DNA of 64,000 bases. Origin: Pontimicrobium sp. SW4 (lineage in GTDB: Bacteria; Bacteroidota; Bacteroidia; Flavobacteriales; Flavobacteriaceae). The DNA lies in assembly GCF_039954625.1 (NCBI RefSeq), contig NZ_CP157199.1, positions 2,852,001-2,916,000 of the forward strand, in the 5' to 3' direction. Below are positions 43,302-54,234 of the stretch, in pieces. Position 1 is the stretch's first letter, and every line of letters starts with the position of its first letter. The notes under the pieces were generated by a model, which had not been told where the DNA came from, did no database searches, and saw nothing but the letters and a program-made list of their open reading frames with translations. A program made the translations under genes and the position numbers.

Positions 43302-44644
43302 AGAAAACAATCTTAACTATTTTTAGTTTAGCAATTTACGTTGGAGGTTTTTCTCAAGAAATACCTCAAACATTAAGTTTACAACAAGCCATAGATTATG
43401 CTCTTGAAAACAACCGAACCGCTAAGAATGCACAACGAGATATTGAAGCAGCTAAACAACAAAAGTGGGAGACTATTGCTTCTGGTTTACCACAAATAAG
43501 CGCATCTATAGACTATAACCATTGGTTAAAACAACAAATATCTCTTATTCCTGCAGAGTTCTTCGGTGGAAATCCTGGAGAGTTTACGGAAGTCGCTTTT
43601 GGTACCAAAAAAACCATGAATGCAACAGCTACCTTAAACCAGAAAATATTTGATGGTTCTTATTTAGTAGGCTTACAATCTGCAAAAGTGTTTTTAGAAA
43701 TATCTAAAAATGCTAAAGAAAAAACAGATTTGGAAGTTAGAAAAGCGGTTATTAATGCTTATGGAAATGTTCTACTATCTGAAGAGAGTGTAAATATATT
43801 AGAAAGAAATATTGCTGTTCTTGAAAAAAACCTAAATGAAACCACAAAAATTTACGAAAACGGACTTGGTGAAGAAGAAAGCGTTGAGCAATTACAAATA
43901 ACTCTTTCAAGTATTAAAAGTAATTTATCCAATACCGAACGTTTAAAAACTTTAGCTTACAAAATGCTAAATATTACTTTAGGCATAGACTTAGATGCAA
44001 ACATTAAACTTACTGATAATTTAAGTAGCCTAACATCCGAAAATATGGTTGTTAGTTTATTGGATGCCAATGAAAATATTGAACAAACCATCGATTATAA
44101 AATTGCTGAAAACGATAAAGTCTCAAAAGAATTATTACTAAAATTAGAAAAAAGCAAAGCACTACCAACCTTAAACGCTTTTATTAATGGAGGCTATTCT
44201 GGCAATAATGATAAGTTTCAATTTTTAAAAAACTCACAAGAATGGTTTGGATCATCATTACTTGGTGTAAGTATGAATATTCCTATTTTTAGTTCTGGCA
44301 TGAGAAACGCTGCTACACAACGAGCAAAAATCAACCTAGAAAAAGCAAAGGACGATTTAACTGAAACAGAGCAAAAATTGAAACTGCAAATTGAAACTGC
44401 AAAAAGCGAATATAAATTTGCAATTGAAGATTATAAGAACAAAAAAAATAATTTAGGTCTTGCAGAACGTATTGAAAAGAAAAATGAGATTAAATTCTTT
44501 GAAGGTATCAGCTCAAGTTTTGAGTTACGTCAAGCGCAAACACAATTATATACAGCACAACAAGAATTACTTCAAGCTATGCTCGATGTAATCAATAAAA
44601 AAGCAGCTTTAGAAACTGTACTTAATGAAATACCAAAAAATTAA
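43298..44644 (+). CDS. TolC family outer-membrane efflux protein
   Basis: A 448-residue exported protein with signal peptide ending GGFSQ and the twofold helical coiled-coil repeat of TolC proteins (LSLQQAIDYALENNRTAKNA at the N-terminus; LRQAQTQLYTAQQELLQAML near the C-terminus). It should form the trimeric outer-membrane duct for the following fusion and RND proteins. Tight packing with tetR and 21 nt to the next gene show one transcript. Confidence 0.92.
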   Translation: MKKTILTIFSLAIYVGGFSQEIPQTLSLQQAIDYALENNRTAKNAQRDIEAAKQQKWETIASGLPQISASIDYNHWLKQQISLIPAEFFGGNPGEFTEVAFGTKKTMNATATLNQKIFDGSYLVGLQSAKVFLEISKNAKEKTDLEVRKAVINAYGNVLLSEESVNILERNIAVLEKNLNETTKIYENGLGEEESVEQLQITLSSIKSNLSNTERLKTLAYKMLNITLGIDLDANIKLTDNLSSLTSENMVVSLLDANENIEQTIDYKIAENDKVSKELLLKLEKSKALPTLNAFINGGYSGNNDKFQFLKNSQEWFGSSLLGVSMNIPIFSSGMRNAATQRAKINLEKAKDDLTETEQKLKLQIETAKSEYKFAIEDYKNKKNNLGLAERIEKKNEIKFFEGISSSFELRQAQTQLYTAQQELLQAMLDVINKKAALETVLNEIPKN

Positions 44645-44665
44645 TCAACCTAAAACATTAAAAAA

Positions 44666-45829
44666 ATGAAACATATATTCACATTATTAATCTTAGTTCT
44701 TGTTTTGTCCTCATGTGGAGGTGAGAAAAACACAAAATCTGTTCAAGGTGTCATCGAAGAAGGTAATCTTACCAATATGAAATTAAAAAAAGATGAAATC
44801 TTAAAATCTTATGATAGCATTGGAAAAATTTTAGGCACATTAGAGGTTGCTATTTCAGAAAAAGACACACTTAAGCGTCTACCATTAGTAACATCTTTTG
44901 CAGTAAAGGATACTGTTTTTAACCATTATATTGATATTCAAGGAGATGTTGACACCAAAGAAAACTTAATTATTTATCCTGAATTTTCTGGCACTCTAAC
45001 TAATGTATATGTTAAAGAAGGACAGCATGTTTCAAAAGGACAGCTTTTAGCTCGTATTGATGATGGAGGTATGTCAAGTCAGTTAGCACAAATGCAAACT
45101 CAATACGAGTTAGCTAAAACAACTTTTGAAAGACAAAAACGCCTTTGGGAACAAAAAATTGGTAGCGAAATTCAGTATCTACAAGCCAAAGCTAGTATGG
45201 AAGGTCTTGAAAATTCTGTAAAACAAATGCAAGCACAAGTTGGTAAAACGGCAGTAAGAGCTCCTTTTTCAGGAACAATTGATGAAGTTATTACAGATCA
45301 AGGTCAAGTAGTTTCTCCAGGTGGTAGTCAATTAATGCGTATTGTGAGTTTAAAGAATATGTTTGTTAAAGCTTCTATTCCTGAAAACTATTTAGGAACT
45401 ATTAAAAAAGGAACTTCAGTAAATGTTGGGTTCTCATCGTTAGGAAAAAGCATTGAAGGTAAAGTAAGACAAGTTGGTAACTTCATTAACCCAAACAACC
45501 GAACCTTTGAAATTGAAATTGCTATTCCAAATAAAGATTTACAAATCAAACCAAACTTAGTAGCTAATTTAGAAATCAATGATTATTCAAAAAAGAATGC
45601 TTTAATTATTCCTGATAATGTGATTCAAGAAAACGCCAAAGGAGAAAAATTTGTTTACATCATCAGTAATATTGATAATAATGAGGCTAAAGTAGTTAAA
45701 ACAAAAGTAGATACAGGAAAATCTTATAAAGGTTTTATCGAGATTTTAAGCGGATTGGAAGCTGGACAAAGCATAGTTAAAGATGGTGCCATAACTATGA
45801 GGGATGGTCTAAATGTAAAAATTCAATAA
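44666..45829 (+). CDS. RND efflux periplasmic adaptor (membrane fusion protein)
   Basis: A 387-residue lipoprotein (VLSSCGGEKN) of the HlyD/AcrA family. Seen: an N-terminal helical part, the lipoyl half-motifs GTLTNVYVKEGQHVSKGQLL and VRAPFSGTIDEVITDQGQVV flanking a coiled-coil hairpin (about residues 130-190), a beta-barrel domain, and a membrane-proximal end with EILSGLEAGQSIVKDGA. It links the RND pump to the TolC-like duct. Confidence 0.93.
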   Translation: MKHIFTLLILVLVLSSCGGEKNTKSVQGVIEEGNLTNMKLKKDEILKSYDSIGKILGTLEVAISEKDTLKRLPLVTSFAVKDTVFNHYIDIQGDVDTKENLIIYPEFSGTLTNVYVKEGQHVSKGQLLARIDDGGMSSQLAQMQTQYELAKTTFERQKRLWEQKIGSEIQYLQAKASMEGLENSVKQMQAQVGKTAVRAPFSGTIDEVITDQGQVVSPGGSQLMRIVSLKNMFVKASIPENYLGTIKKGTSVNVGFSSLGKSIEGKVRQVGNFINPNNRTFEIEIAIPNKDLQIKPNLVANLEINDYSKKNALIIPDNVIQENAKGEKFVYIISNIDNNEAKVVKTKVDTGKSYKGFIEILSGLEAGQSIVKDGAITMRDGLNVKIQ

Positions 45830-45849
45830 TCACTAAACTAACCAACTCT

Positions 45850-48800
45850 ATGGAAAATAAAAAGGTTAAATATTTCGGACTCTCCTCTTGGTCAATTGAC
45901 AACAGGAAAACCGTTTTTGTAATCATAGCGATTATTTTAATTGGTGGTTTAATGAGCTATTCCAGTTTACCACGAGAATCATTCCCAGAGATTATAGAAT
46001 CTAAAATTTATGTCAGTTCTATAAATCCCGGAAATGCTGCTGAAGATATTGAAAAGCTAATTACTAAACCTCTTGAAGAGGCTTTCGATGATATTACAGG
46101 CGTTACAAAAATTACTTCTACATCTGTTCAAGACTTCTCTTCTATTCAGGTAGAATTTCAAGAAGATATAACACCAGATGAAGCCAAAGTAAAAATTAAA
46201 GATAAAATTGACAATGTAAAAGCTCAACAAGATTGGCCAACAATTGATGGAGGCGTAAAGGTTGAACCTAATGCATTTGATTTAAATATGTCTGAAATGA
46301 TGCCAATTGCCAACATTAACCTGACTGGTGATTTTACATCTGAACAACTAAAAGATTTTGCTGAATTATTACAAGATGAAATTGAAGAACTTCATGAAAT
46401 AAAAGAAGCACAAATTTTAGGTGCTGAAGACAAGGAGGTTGAAGTTGCTGTAGATATCTTTAAAATGAATGCCTCCAATCTAAGTTTTGGAGATATTATT
46501 GGAGCCATTCAATCTGAAAATGTGACCATTTCTGGTGGCAATGTATTGCAAAATGGTATGCAACGCAACATTCGTGTGTTAGGTGAGATTGAAGACCCTC
46601 AAGATTTGCAAAACATAGTTGTAAAAAATGATGGAGGACGTATATTACTACGTGATGTTGCTAATGTGAACTTTAGAGAAAAAGATAGAACCACCTTTGC
46701 TCGTGAATATGCAAAACCTGTTGTTATGCTAAGCATCATGAAAAAAAGTGGCGAAAACATGATTACTGCTATTGAAAAAATCAAGGTTATTTTAGATGAA
46801 GCTGTGGGGAATTATATTCCGGACAACTTAAACATTTCTATTACAAACGACCAATCCACCAGAACCGAAGCACAAGTTTCTGAACTAGAAAACAGTATCA
46901 TCTTTGGTGTACTTTTGGTTGTTGGAGTTTTAATGTTCTTTTTAGGGTTTAGAAATGCCATTTTTGTCGGTATTGCAATCCCTTTATCAATAATGATGTC
47001 ATTTTTGGTATTACCTATTTTTGGGGACTTTATGGGAATGAACATTACATTAAATACCATGGTTCTTTTTGCAACGGTTATGGGATTAGGTATGCTTGTA
47101 GATAATGGAATTGTGGTTGTAGAAAACGTATATCGTTTGATGGACGAAGGTGTTCCACGTTTAGAAGCAGCGAAGCAAGGAGTAGGTGAAATTGCATGGC
47201 CAATTATAGCATCTACAGCAACAACATTAGCAGCGTTTTTACCTTTAGGGTTTTGGCCTGGAATTATGGGAAAATTTATGATTTATTTCCCATTAACATT
47301 GGCAACTGTTTTAGGATCTTCATTGTTTGTTGCTCTTATTATCAACTCGATGTTAACTTCAGTATTTATGAAAACCGAAGAGGTAGAAATGGAACGAAAG
47401 TCTTTGATAAAAATTAGTGCAGCACTACTAATTTTTGGCGCTTTACTTATTGTCTCTGCTTTATTAAAAACAAACGCTATTTTTATGGCAATTGGTCCAA
47501 TAGCAGTTTTAACAGGAATAGCATTAAGCTTTTATGGTTGGTTGAAGCGTGATAAAACTAGCCTCTTAAAAAAAGGTTTGGCTATATTTAGCGTTGGAGT
47601 TCTTTTTTCTGTAATTGGTTTTACCGGAGGCCCAAAAGCATTATTTGGTTTTGGAAACTTATTTATTGTTTTAGCTGCTATTTTATGGCTTCACAAATAT
47701 TTCCTACTACCTTTGTCAAACAAATTTCAATACAAATGGCTTCCAAAGTTAGAAAATAGTTATAAAAACTTTTTGAATTTTTCTTTAAAAGGAGGCAATG
47801 CCTATAAATTTTTCTTCGGAACATTCTTTTTGCTAATCTTATCATTTATTGTTTTTGGAGCTAAACAGCCAAACGTGTTATTCTTCCCTGAGAATGAAGC
47901 AAATCAAGCGATTGTTTATATCGAGTATCCAGAAGGAACAGATATATCAAAAACTAATGCTATTACACAAGATATTGAAGCTAAAGTTATTGAAACCTTA
48001 GATAAATTCTCTTATCAAAAAAGTGGAGAACCTTATAATTATATGGCAGAATCTATCATCTCACAAGTTGGTGAAGGTGCTGGAAATCCGCAAACTGATG
48101 GTGGAGGACAAAACGAAATGCCTCATAAAGGTAAGGTCACAGTATTATTTAGAGAATTTAAATATCGCGTTGATGAAAATGGAAATGCTATAAGTAGTAA
48201 TGATGTTTTAACTGCTATGAGAAAAGCTGTCCAAGGGTATCCTGGTGTTTCAGTAATAGTTGATAAAAATCAAGATGGTCCACCTGCTGGTTATGCAATT
48301 AATATGGAAGTAAAAGGTGATGACTACAATAAATTGTTAATCGAAGCCGAAAATATTCAACGCTTTATTAACGAAAATAATATTCCAGGTATTGAAGAAT
48401 TAAAACTTGATGTTAATCAAAACAAGCCTGAAATGGAAGTTTTTGTTGATAGAAAAAAAGCTGGTGAACTTGGTGTAAGTACTGCTATGGTTGGGCAAAC
48501 ATTGCGACAAGCAATTTATGGTTTTGATGCATCAACATACAAAGAAGGAGAAGATGATTACGATATTTACGTTCGATTTAATAATGAAAATAGATATAAC
48601 GAAAGTGCGTTGTTTAATCAATCGGTTACTTTTAGAGATAACAATGGGAAGCTAAAGAAAATTCCAATTTCATCTGTTGTTAATAAGCGAAATATTGCCA
48701 CATTTAGTTCTATCAAACGTAAAGATTTAAAACGAGTTATAACAGTATATTCTAATGCTCTTGAAGGTTATAATGCTACTGAAATTGTTGGTAAAATTGA

Positions 48801-49488
48801 GAGTTTAATGACCAATTATAAATTGCCTCAAGGTGTTTCTTATCAATTTACTGGCGAACAAGAAGAACAAGCTAAAAACATGGCATTTTTAAGTAAAGCA
48901 TTAGCTATTGCATTAGCACTTATTCTATTGATTATTGTCGCTCAGTTTAATTCAATTAGTAAACCTATAATCATATTTGGAGCTATAATATTGAGTTTTA
49001 TAGGTGTGCTTTTTGGAATGGTAATATTTGGAAATGATTTCGTGGTCATTATGACCATGATGGGAATTATTGCACTTGCTGGAATTGTGGTAAATAATGC
49101 TATTGTGCTTATTGATTATACACAGTTATTAATAGATAGAAAGAAAATAGAATTAGGTCAAGACGAAGAAAGTTTATTAACTAGAGAGCAATACAGAGAT
49201 GCTATTGTTGAAGGAGGTCGTGCTCGTTTACGTCCAGTAATGTTGACAGCTATTACAACAATTTTAGGGTTATTCCCATTAGCAGTTGGCTTAAATATTG
49301 ATTTCTTTTCTTTATTTACTGAGTTTGATCCAAAAATTTATTTAGGAGGTGATAATACTATTTTCTGGAAGCCTATGTCGTTAACCATTATTTATGGTTT
49401 AACATTTGCAACCTTTTTAACCTTGGTTATTGTTCCAGTAATGTTTTATTTACTTAATAGAGCTAAGATTAGATTTGCCAGTAATTAA
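45850..49488 (+). CDS. RND efflux permease with an extra membrane insert
   Basis: A 1212-residue inner-membrane proton antiporter of the AcrB superfamily. Seen: the first TM near residue 20, SIQVEFQEDITPDEAKVKIK (porter domain), TM block 2-6 with MGLGMLVDNGIVVVENVYRL carrying the proton-relay Asp, the second porter domain, and MGIIALAGIVVNNAIVLIDY with GGRARLRPVMLTAITTILG near the end. Between TM6 and TM7 about 115 residues (516-630) form roughly four more hydrophobic segments absent from AcrB. The drug or metal specificity is unknown; the motif set is of the HAE1 type rather than the heavy-metal CusA type. Confidence 0.93.
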   Translation: MENKKVKYFGLSSWSIDNRKTVFVIIAIILIGGLMSYSSLPRESFPEIIESKIYVSSINPGNAAEDIEKLITKPLEEAFDDITGVTKITSTSVQDFSSIQVEFQEDITPDEAKVKIKDKIDNVKAQQDWPTIDGGVKVEPNAFDLNMSEMMPIANINLTGDFTSEQLKDFAELLQDEIEELHEIKEAQILGAEDKEVEVAVDIFKMNASNLSFGDIIGAIQSENVTISGGNVLQNGMQRNIRVLGEIEDPQDLQNIVVKNDGGRILLRDVANVNFREKDRTTFAREYAKPVVMLSIMKKSGENMITAIEKIKVILDEAVGNYIPDNLNISITNDQSTRTEAQVSELENSIIFGVLLVVGVLMFFLGFRNAIFVGIAIPLSIMMSFLVLPIFGDFMGMNITLNTMVLFATVMGLGMLVDNGIVVVENVYRLMDEGVPRLEAAKQGVGEIAWPIIASTATTLAAFLPLGFWPGIMGKFMIYFPLTLATVLGSSLFVALIINSMLTSVFMKTEEVEMERKSLIKISAALLIFGALLIVSALLKTNAIFMAIGPIAVLTGIALSFYGWLKRDKTSLLKKGLAIFSVGVLFSVIGFTGGPKALFGFGNLFIVLAAILWLHKYFLLPLSNKFQYKWLPKLENSYKNFLNFSLKGGNAYKFFFGTFFLLILSFIVFGAKQPNVLFFPENEANQAIVYIEYPEGTDISKTNAITQDIEAKVIETLDKFSYQKSGEPYNYMAESIISQVGEGAGNPQTDGGGQNEMPHKGKVTVLFREFKYRVDENGNAISSNDVLTAMRKAVQGYPGVSVIVDKNQDGPPAGYAINMEVKGDDYNKLLIEAENIQRFINENNIPGIEELKLDVNQNKPEMEVFVDRKKAGELGVSTAMVGQTLRQAIYGFDASTYKEGEDDYDIYVRFNNENRYNESALFNQSVTFRDNNGKLKKIPISSVVNKRNIATFSSIKRKDLKRVITVYSNALEGYNATEIVGKIESLMTNYKLPQGVSYQFTGEQEEQAKNMAFLSKALAIALALILLIIVAQFNSISKPIIIFGAIILSFIGVLFGMVIFGNDFVVIMTMMGIIALAGIVVNNAIVLIDYTQLLIDRKKIELGQDEESLLTREQYRDAIVEGGRARLRPVMLTAITTILGLFPLAVGLNIDFFSLFTEFDPKIYLGGDNTIFWKPMSLTIIYGLTFATFLTLVIVPVMFYLLNRAKIRFASN

Positions 49489-49511
49489 TATTAATAAAAT
49501 TTTAGCTTAAT

Positions 49512-49548
49512 AAAAAAGCCCTCATTAAATGTTGAGGGCTTTTTTTAT
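49512..49548. terminator. bidirectional terminator between the RND pump and the TonB receptor gene
   Basis: AAAAAAGCCCTCA and TGAGGGCTTTTTT with an 8-nt loop; T-runs lie on both strands, so it serves both convergent genes. Confidence 0.92.
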
Positions 49549-49563
49549 TTATATAATTAGATT

Positions 49564-52224
49564 TTAAAATCTATAATTTAAACCAATACTAAAGTTTGTT
49601 CCTAATTGACCTAGTTGTTGTACCTCAGACGAGTATACAAACCTACTTCCTGCTTGTGCTGTTCCTGTAGATGCTTCAGTAACATCAGGGTATACATCAA
49701 AAAGGTTGTTAACTATTCCTGTTAAACTTAACTTGTCTGTAAAATTATAGCTCAAACTTAAATCTGTTGCCATTTTAGAAGATAACTCTTGATCAAACTC
49801 TGCACCATTAGGAGAGGTAATAGTTACTTTTCCAAATAATGTATTATAAAGACCTACGTTAACTTTTTCAGATTCATAATCTAATCCAAAAATTATTTTA
49901 GATTTAGGCCTAGCACTTGTAATTAAACCTTTTTCTATTCTAGCAAAAATATCATACCCATTTGCTGCTAAAGCTGCAGGAGTATTAATTGCATCAATTG
50001 TCGTTTTATTAAAGTTAGCGGCTAAATTAGCATGTAATTTACCATCTCCTCCCATATCTATATTTCTATAATTTAAAACAAAATCGGCTCCAGTAGTTTT
50101 AGTGTCTCCAGCATTTATAAAAAATTGTACTGCAACTACACCATTATCCTCAAGAATTTGTTCCACTGGATTAGTTGTAGTATCATCAGAATCAGCACCG
50201 ATTTGAGAAGAAAATAATACACGATCATCCACCTTAATTTGATAAAAATCTAAGGATGCTGAAAAATTTCTATCAAACTTATAAGTAATCCCTGCAGCAA
50301 TGTTTTTTGATGTTTCTGCGAATAAATTTGGAACACCTAATGCTTCAACTGCTGGATTGTTATTTGCCAAAGTTCCTTGTAATAATGGCTCTGGAGAGCT
50401 AGCAACAATAATATATTGGCTATTTGTTAAATGACGTTGGTGCAATGTTGGTGCTCTAAAACCTGTACTATAAGAGGCTCTGATTGTACCATCTTCTCCT
50501 AATTTTTGACGTCCAAAAACTTTCCAAGAGAAATTATCTCCAAAATCTGAAAAATCTTCATAGCGCCCTGCAATACCTAACAATAAATCATCTGATATGT
50601 CAAAATCTAACCCTGCATACGCTGCAAAGTTATTTCTATCCCATTCCCCAGCTTCTTCTGGCTTAATTCCAGCAAAAGAATCTGATCCTGCACCATAATA
50701 TGATAATGGGTTTCCTTCATAAGCATCAAAATATTCTACTTTATATTCAAACCCAAATGAAGCACTAACCATCTCAGAAAATACTGTAGAAAAATCTAAA
50801 TTCCCTATCACATTACTTAAACTATATCCTCCAGGATTAAAAGATCGAGGTGATGTTCCATGGTCAGCTAGATAATCTCTATTTACAGAATTATTTACTG
50901 TATAACTTACACTGTTTTTACCAAAAGTTAAACTAGCATCCGCATTCCAACTATCTCCTAAATCCATTTTTAATCCAATGGAATTTATATGATCCTTAAT
51001 TCTAGCTTCGAAGGTTGGTTGATATCCTTGAAAGTTATTAATACTAGGATCTGATGGGTCAGTAGGCCCAAGGAATCCTGAATCAGCTACATCACGTCTC
51101 CAATAAGGTGCTCTATAATAAGCAAAGCTTCTCCCAGTTCTTAAAGTATATCCGTGGAAAGAATAGAATTCTGAGTTCTCTCCTATTGGATGAGACATAT
51201 TAACAAACACATCTCCTTTTTCTAAATCTGGTTGACCTACATGCATCCCTAGATCTGGATTGTTTTGAGCCCACTCTATTTCATTTGGTCTTGCATCTCC
51301 CGGTAAATCAGCAACACCTGGCGTACCTGCTCTATTTGTTAACCTTTGGTTATAATACCCTAAAGTAAAATTCACAAAACCACCTTCACCAAAACCCATA
51401 GTTGTATTGAAGTCTGTGGCAAAATTAAATCCATCACCTTCAGAGGTAACACCAGTCTTAGCCGTAAATGTAGAATATTGTGCGTCTTTTTTTAGTACCA
51501 TATTAATTACACCAGCAATAGCATCAGATCCATATTGCGCCGATGCTCCATCTCTTAAAATCTCAACACGCTCAATAGCAGCCGTGGGGATGCTTTTTAA
51601 ATCAACTCCAACTTCTCCTTTTCCAGGAGTTCTATTTAAATAAACTTGAGCACTTTGGTTTTTACGTTTCCCATTAACCAAAACCAATGTTCTACTAGGT
51701 CCCAAACCTCTCAAATCAGCAGGATCATAATGAGCTGTAGCATCTGAAATTGCCTGCGACTGTGCATTAAAAGAAGGCACTTTAAAAGTTAGCATAGACT
51801 CAATTGTTGGTTGTCCGCCACTTGTTAATTCTTGCACACTGATATTATCTATTGGCACAGGAGAATCTAGAATAGTTCTAGGCTTAGAGCGGTTACCTGT
51901 AAGTACGACAGCATCCAACGCGACACCATCTTGCATAGAAATATTTATGTTCTGTGCAGAACTTACATTAATTTCTTGAGTTGTAAACCCTACAGAAGAA
52001 ACAACTAAGGTAGCTGGAAAAGAATTTACATTAATTGTAAAATTACCATCAAAGTCCGTAATGGCTCCATTTGTTGTCCCTTTTACAATAACATTTGCTC
52101 CTGGTAGCGGATCGCCAGTACTAGCCTCTGTAACTGTTCCTGTAACTGTTCCTTGTGCTAAAACACTAAGAGGAAGCATACATATTAATAGCAAAAAAAG
52201 TTTTAAATAATTTGTTTGTATCAT
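49564..52224 (-). CDS. TonB-dependent outer-membrane receptor
   Basis: An 886-residue protein with signal peptide ending VLAQG, then a carboxypeptidase-regulatory-like domain (GTVTEASTGDPLPGANVIVK), a TonB-box-containing linker, a plug domain (PSRTLVLVNGKRKNQSAQVY; VEILRDGASAQYGSDAIAGV) and a 22-strand barrel ending NFSIGLNYRF. The plug type resembles vitamin B12/siderophore-like receptors rather than SusC, and no SusD gene is adjacent. The substrate is unknown. It is powered by the ExbB/ExbD system encoded upstream in the window. Confidence 0.92.
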   Translation of the reverse strand: MIQTNYLKLFLLLICMLPLSVLAQGTVTGTVTEASTGDPLPGANVIVKGTTNGAITDFDGNFTINVNSFPATLVVSSVGFTTQEINVSSAQNINISMQDGVALDAVVLTGNRSKPRTILDSPVPIDNISVQELTSGGQPTIESMLTFKVPSFNAQSQAISDATAHYDPADLRGLGPSRTLVLVNGKRKNQSAQVYLNRTPGKGEVGVDLKSIPTAAIERVEILRDGASAQYGSDAIAGVINMVLKKDAQYSTFTAKTGVTSEGDGFNFATDFNTTMGFGEGGFVNFTLGYYNQRLTNRAGTPGVADLPGDARPNEIEWAQNNPDLGMHVGQPDLEKGDVFVNMSHPIGENSEFYSFHGYTLRTGRSFAYYRAPYWRRDVADSGFLGPTDPSDPSINNFQGYQPTFEARIKDHINSIGLKMDLGDSWNADASLTFGKNSVSYTVNNSVNRDYLADHGTSPRSFNPGGYSLSNVIGNLDFSTVFSEMVSASFGFEYKVEYFDAYEGNPLSYYGAGSDSFAGIKPEEAGEWDRNNFAAYAGLDFDISDDLLLGIAGRYEDFSDFGDNFSWKVFGRQKLGEDGTIRASYSTGFRAPTLHQRHLTNSQYIIVASSPEPLLQGTLANNNPAVEALGVPNLFAETSKNIAAGITYKFDRNFSASLDFYQIKVDDRVLFSSQIGADSDDTTTNPVEQILEDNGVVAVQFFINAGDTKTTGADFVLNYRNIDMGGDGKLHANLAANFNKTTIDAINTPAALAANGYDIFARIEKGLITSARPKSKIIFGLDYESEKVNVGLYNTLFGKVTITSPNGAEFDQELSSKMATDLSLSYNFTDKLSLTGIVNNLFDVYPDVTEASTGTAQAGSRFVYSSEVQQLGQLGTNFSIGLNYRF

Positions 52225-52407
52225 AATACATCTTTTTGATTAGTTTACTAATTTGCAATAAAATATTCGTTTTAACAATTTTTAATAAAAAATATTCTTA
52301 AATAATTACGAATAAAATAATTATTTAAGTTAAATTTTAAGAATTATATATTCAATGCTATCGCTTAAATTATAGATTAAAATATATGTTATAAGGACTT
52401 AGATTAG

Positions 52408-52415
52408 TAAATTTG
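52408..52415 (+). promoter_or_regulatory. -7 element for aspS
   Basis: TAAATTTG fits TAnnTTTG, 19 nt before the aspS ATG. Confidence 0.65.
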
Positions 52416-52434
52416 CAAATCAAATTTTTTAAGC

Positions 52435-54189
52435 ATGTATAGAAGTCATAATTGTGGAGAATTAAGAGCTAGTGATGTCAATAAAAAAGTGACATTAGCA
52501 GGTTGGGTTCAAAAATCCAGAGATAAAGGGTTTATGATTTGGGTCGATTTAAGAGATCGTTATGGTATCACACAATTGATTTTTGATGAAGAACGTACAT
52601 CTAAAGAAATGATGCAACAAGCTCAAAAATTAGGTCGTGAGTTTGTTGTTCAAGTCGAGGGAGAGGTGATTGAGAGAACATCGAAAAACCCGAATATACC
52701 AACAGGAGATATTGAAATATTAGTTACTAAACTAAGTATTCTTAACAGTGCTAAACTCCCTCCTTTTACTATTGAAGATACTACTGATGGAGGTGAAGAG
52801 TTGCGCATGCAATATCGTTATTTAGATATTAGACGCAATCCAGTAAAAGACAATTTAATTTTTAGACATAAGGTAGCACAAGAAGTTAGAAACTATCTTT
52901 CAAAAAATGATTTCATTGAAGTTGAAACACCTTATTTAATAAAATCTACACCTGAAGGCGCTAGAGATTTTGTAGTACCTTCTAGAATGAATGAAGGACA
53001 ATTCTATGCGCTTCCTCAATCACCGCAAACCTTTAAGCAATTGCTTATGGTTGGTGGTATGGATAAATATTTTCAGATTGTAAAATGTTTTAGAGATGAA
53101 GATTTAAGAGCCGACAGACAACCAGAATTTACACAAATAGACTGTGAAATGGCATTTGTGGAACAAGAAGATATACTAAACACTTTTGAAGGCTTAACAC
53201 GACATTTAATTAAAGAAATTCATGGTATTGAAGTAGCAGATTTCCCTAGAATGACATTTGACGAAGCCATGAAACGCTATGGTAATGATAAACCAGACAT
53301 TCGTTTTGGGATGGAATTTGGCGAGCTTAATGATGTTTCTAAACATAAAGATTTTAATGTATTTAATTCGGCTGAATTAGTCGTTGGAATTGCAGTTCCT
53401 GGTGGAAATTCTTATTCAAGAAAAGACATCGATAAATTAATTGATTGGGTAAAACGCCCTCAAGTTGGTGCGCTTGGAATGGTGTATGTACGTTGTAATG
53501 ATGATGGCACTTATAAATCATCCGTCGATAAGTTCTATGACCAAGACGATTTAGCAAAATGGGCAAAAGCTACTAATGCTAAAGCAGGCGATTTAATTTG
53601 TGTGTTGTCAGGGAATACCAATGAAGTGAGAGCACAATTAAGTGCTTTACGTATGGAGCTTGCAGAACAGCTAGGCCTAAGAAAATCTAACGAATTTGCA
53701 CCTCTTTGGGTAATTGATTTTCCATTACTAGAATGGGATGAAGACACGCAACGTTACCACGCCATGCATCATCCTTTTACATCCCCTAAACCTGGACAAA
53801 TTAAGTTATTGGACACCAATCCTGGAGACGTTAAAGCCAATGCTTACGATTTAGTATTAAATGGGAATGAAATTGGTGGTGGATCTATTAGAATTCACGA
53901 CAAGGAAACACAATCGTTAATGTTTGACCATTTAGGATTTACAAAAGAGGAAGCCAAAGCACAATTTGGTTTTTTAATGAATGCTTTTGAATATGGTGCC
54001 CCTCCACACGGTGGCATTGCTTTTGGATTGGATAGATTAGTTGCGATTTTAGGTGGACAAGAAACCATTAGAGACTTTATTGCATTTCCTAAAAATAATT
54101 CTGGCCGTGATGTGATGATAGATGCCCCTGCTCCAATTGATGATGACCAACTAAAAGAATTGAGCTTAAAACTTAATTTAAAATCATAA
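52435..54189 (+). CDS. aspS: aspartyl-tRNA synthetase
   Basis: Class II synthetase charging tRNA-Asp, 584 residues, bacterial type with the GAD insertion domain. Seen: the OB-fold N-terminus ([20 protein letters not shown]), [20 protein letters not shown] (motif 1 region), [18 protein letters not shown] (motif 2), [10 protein letters not shown] and [15 protein letters not shown] (motif 3). It ends in a terminator and stands as its own unit. Confidence 0.97.
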   Translation: MYRSHNCGELRASDVNKKVTLAGWVQKSRDKGFMIWVDLRDRYGITQLIFDEERTSKEMMQQAQKLGREFVVQVEGEVIERTSKNPNIPTGDIEILVTKLSILNSAKLPPFTIEDTTDGGEELRMQYRYLDIRRNPVKDNLIFRHKVAQEVRNYLSKNDFIEVETPYLIKSTPEGARDFVVPSRMNEGQFYALPQSPQTFKQLLMVGGMDKYFQIVKCFRDEDLRADRQPEFTQIDCEMAFVEQEDILNTFEGLTRHLIKEIHGIEVADFPRMTFDEAMKRYGNDKPDIRFGMEFGELNDVSKHKDFNVFNSAELVVGIAVPGGNSYSRKDIDKLIDWVKRPQVGALGMVYVRCNDDGTYKSSVDKFYDQDDLAKWAKATNAKAGDLICVLSGNTNEVRAQLSALRMELAEQLGLRKSNEFAPLWVIDFPLLEWDEDTQRYHAMHHPFTSPKPGQIKLLDTNPGDVKANAYDLVLNGNEIGGGSIRIHDKETQSLMFDHLGFTKEEAKAQFGFLMNAFEYGAPPHGGIAFGLDRLVAILGGQETIRDFIAFPKNNSGRDVMIDAPAPIDDDQLKELSLKLNLKS

Positions 54190-54192
54190 ATA

Positions 54193-54224
54193 AAAAATCC
54201 TGCATATTAGCGGGATTTTTTATT
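54193..54224 (+). terminator. terminator after aspS
   Basis: AAAAATCCTGC, 6-nt loop, GCGGGATTTTT (one G-T pair), followed by TATT. Confidence 0.85.
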
Positions 54225-54234
54225 AGCTTTAATT

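Noticed and set aside
47196..47417. 73-codon ORF in another frame inside the RND permease gene
   Set aside because: Shadow of a conserved coding region; the RND frame is intact throughout.
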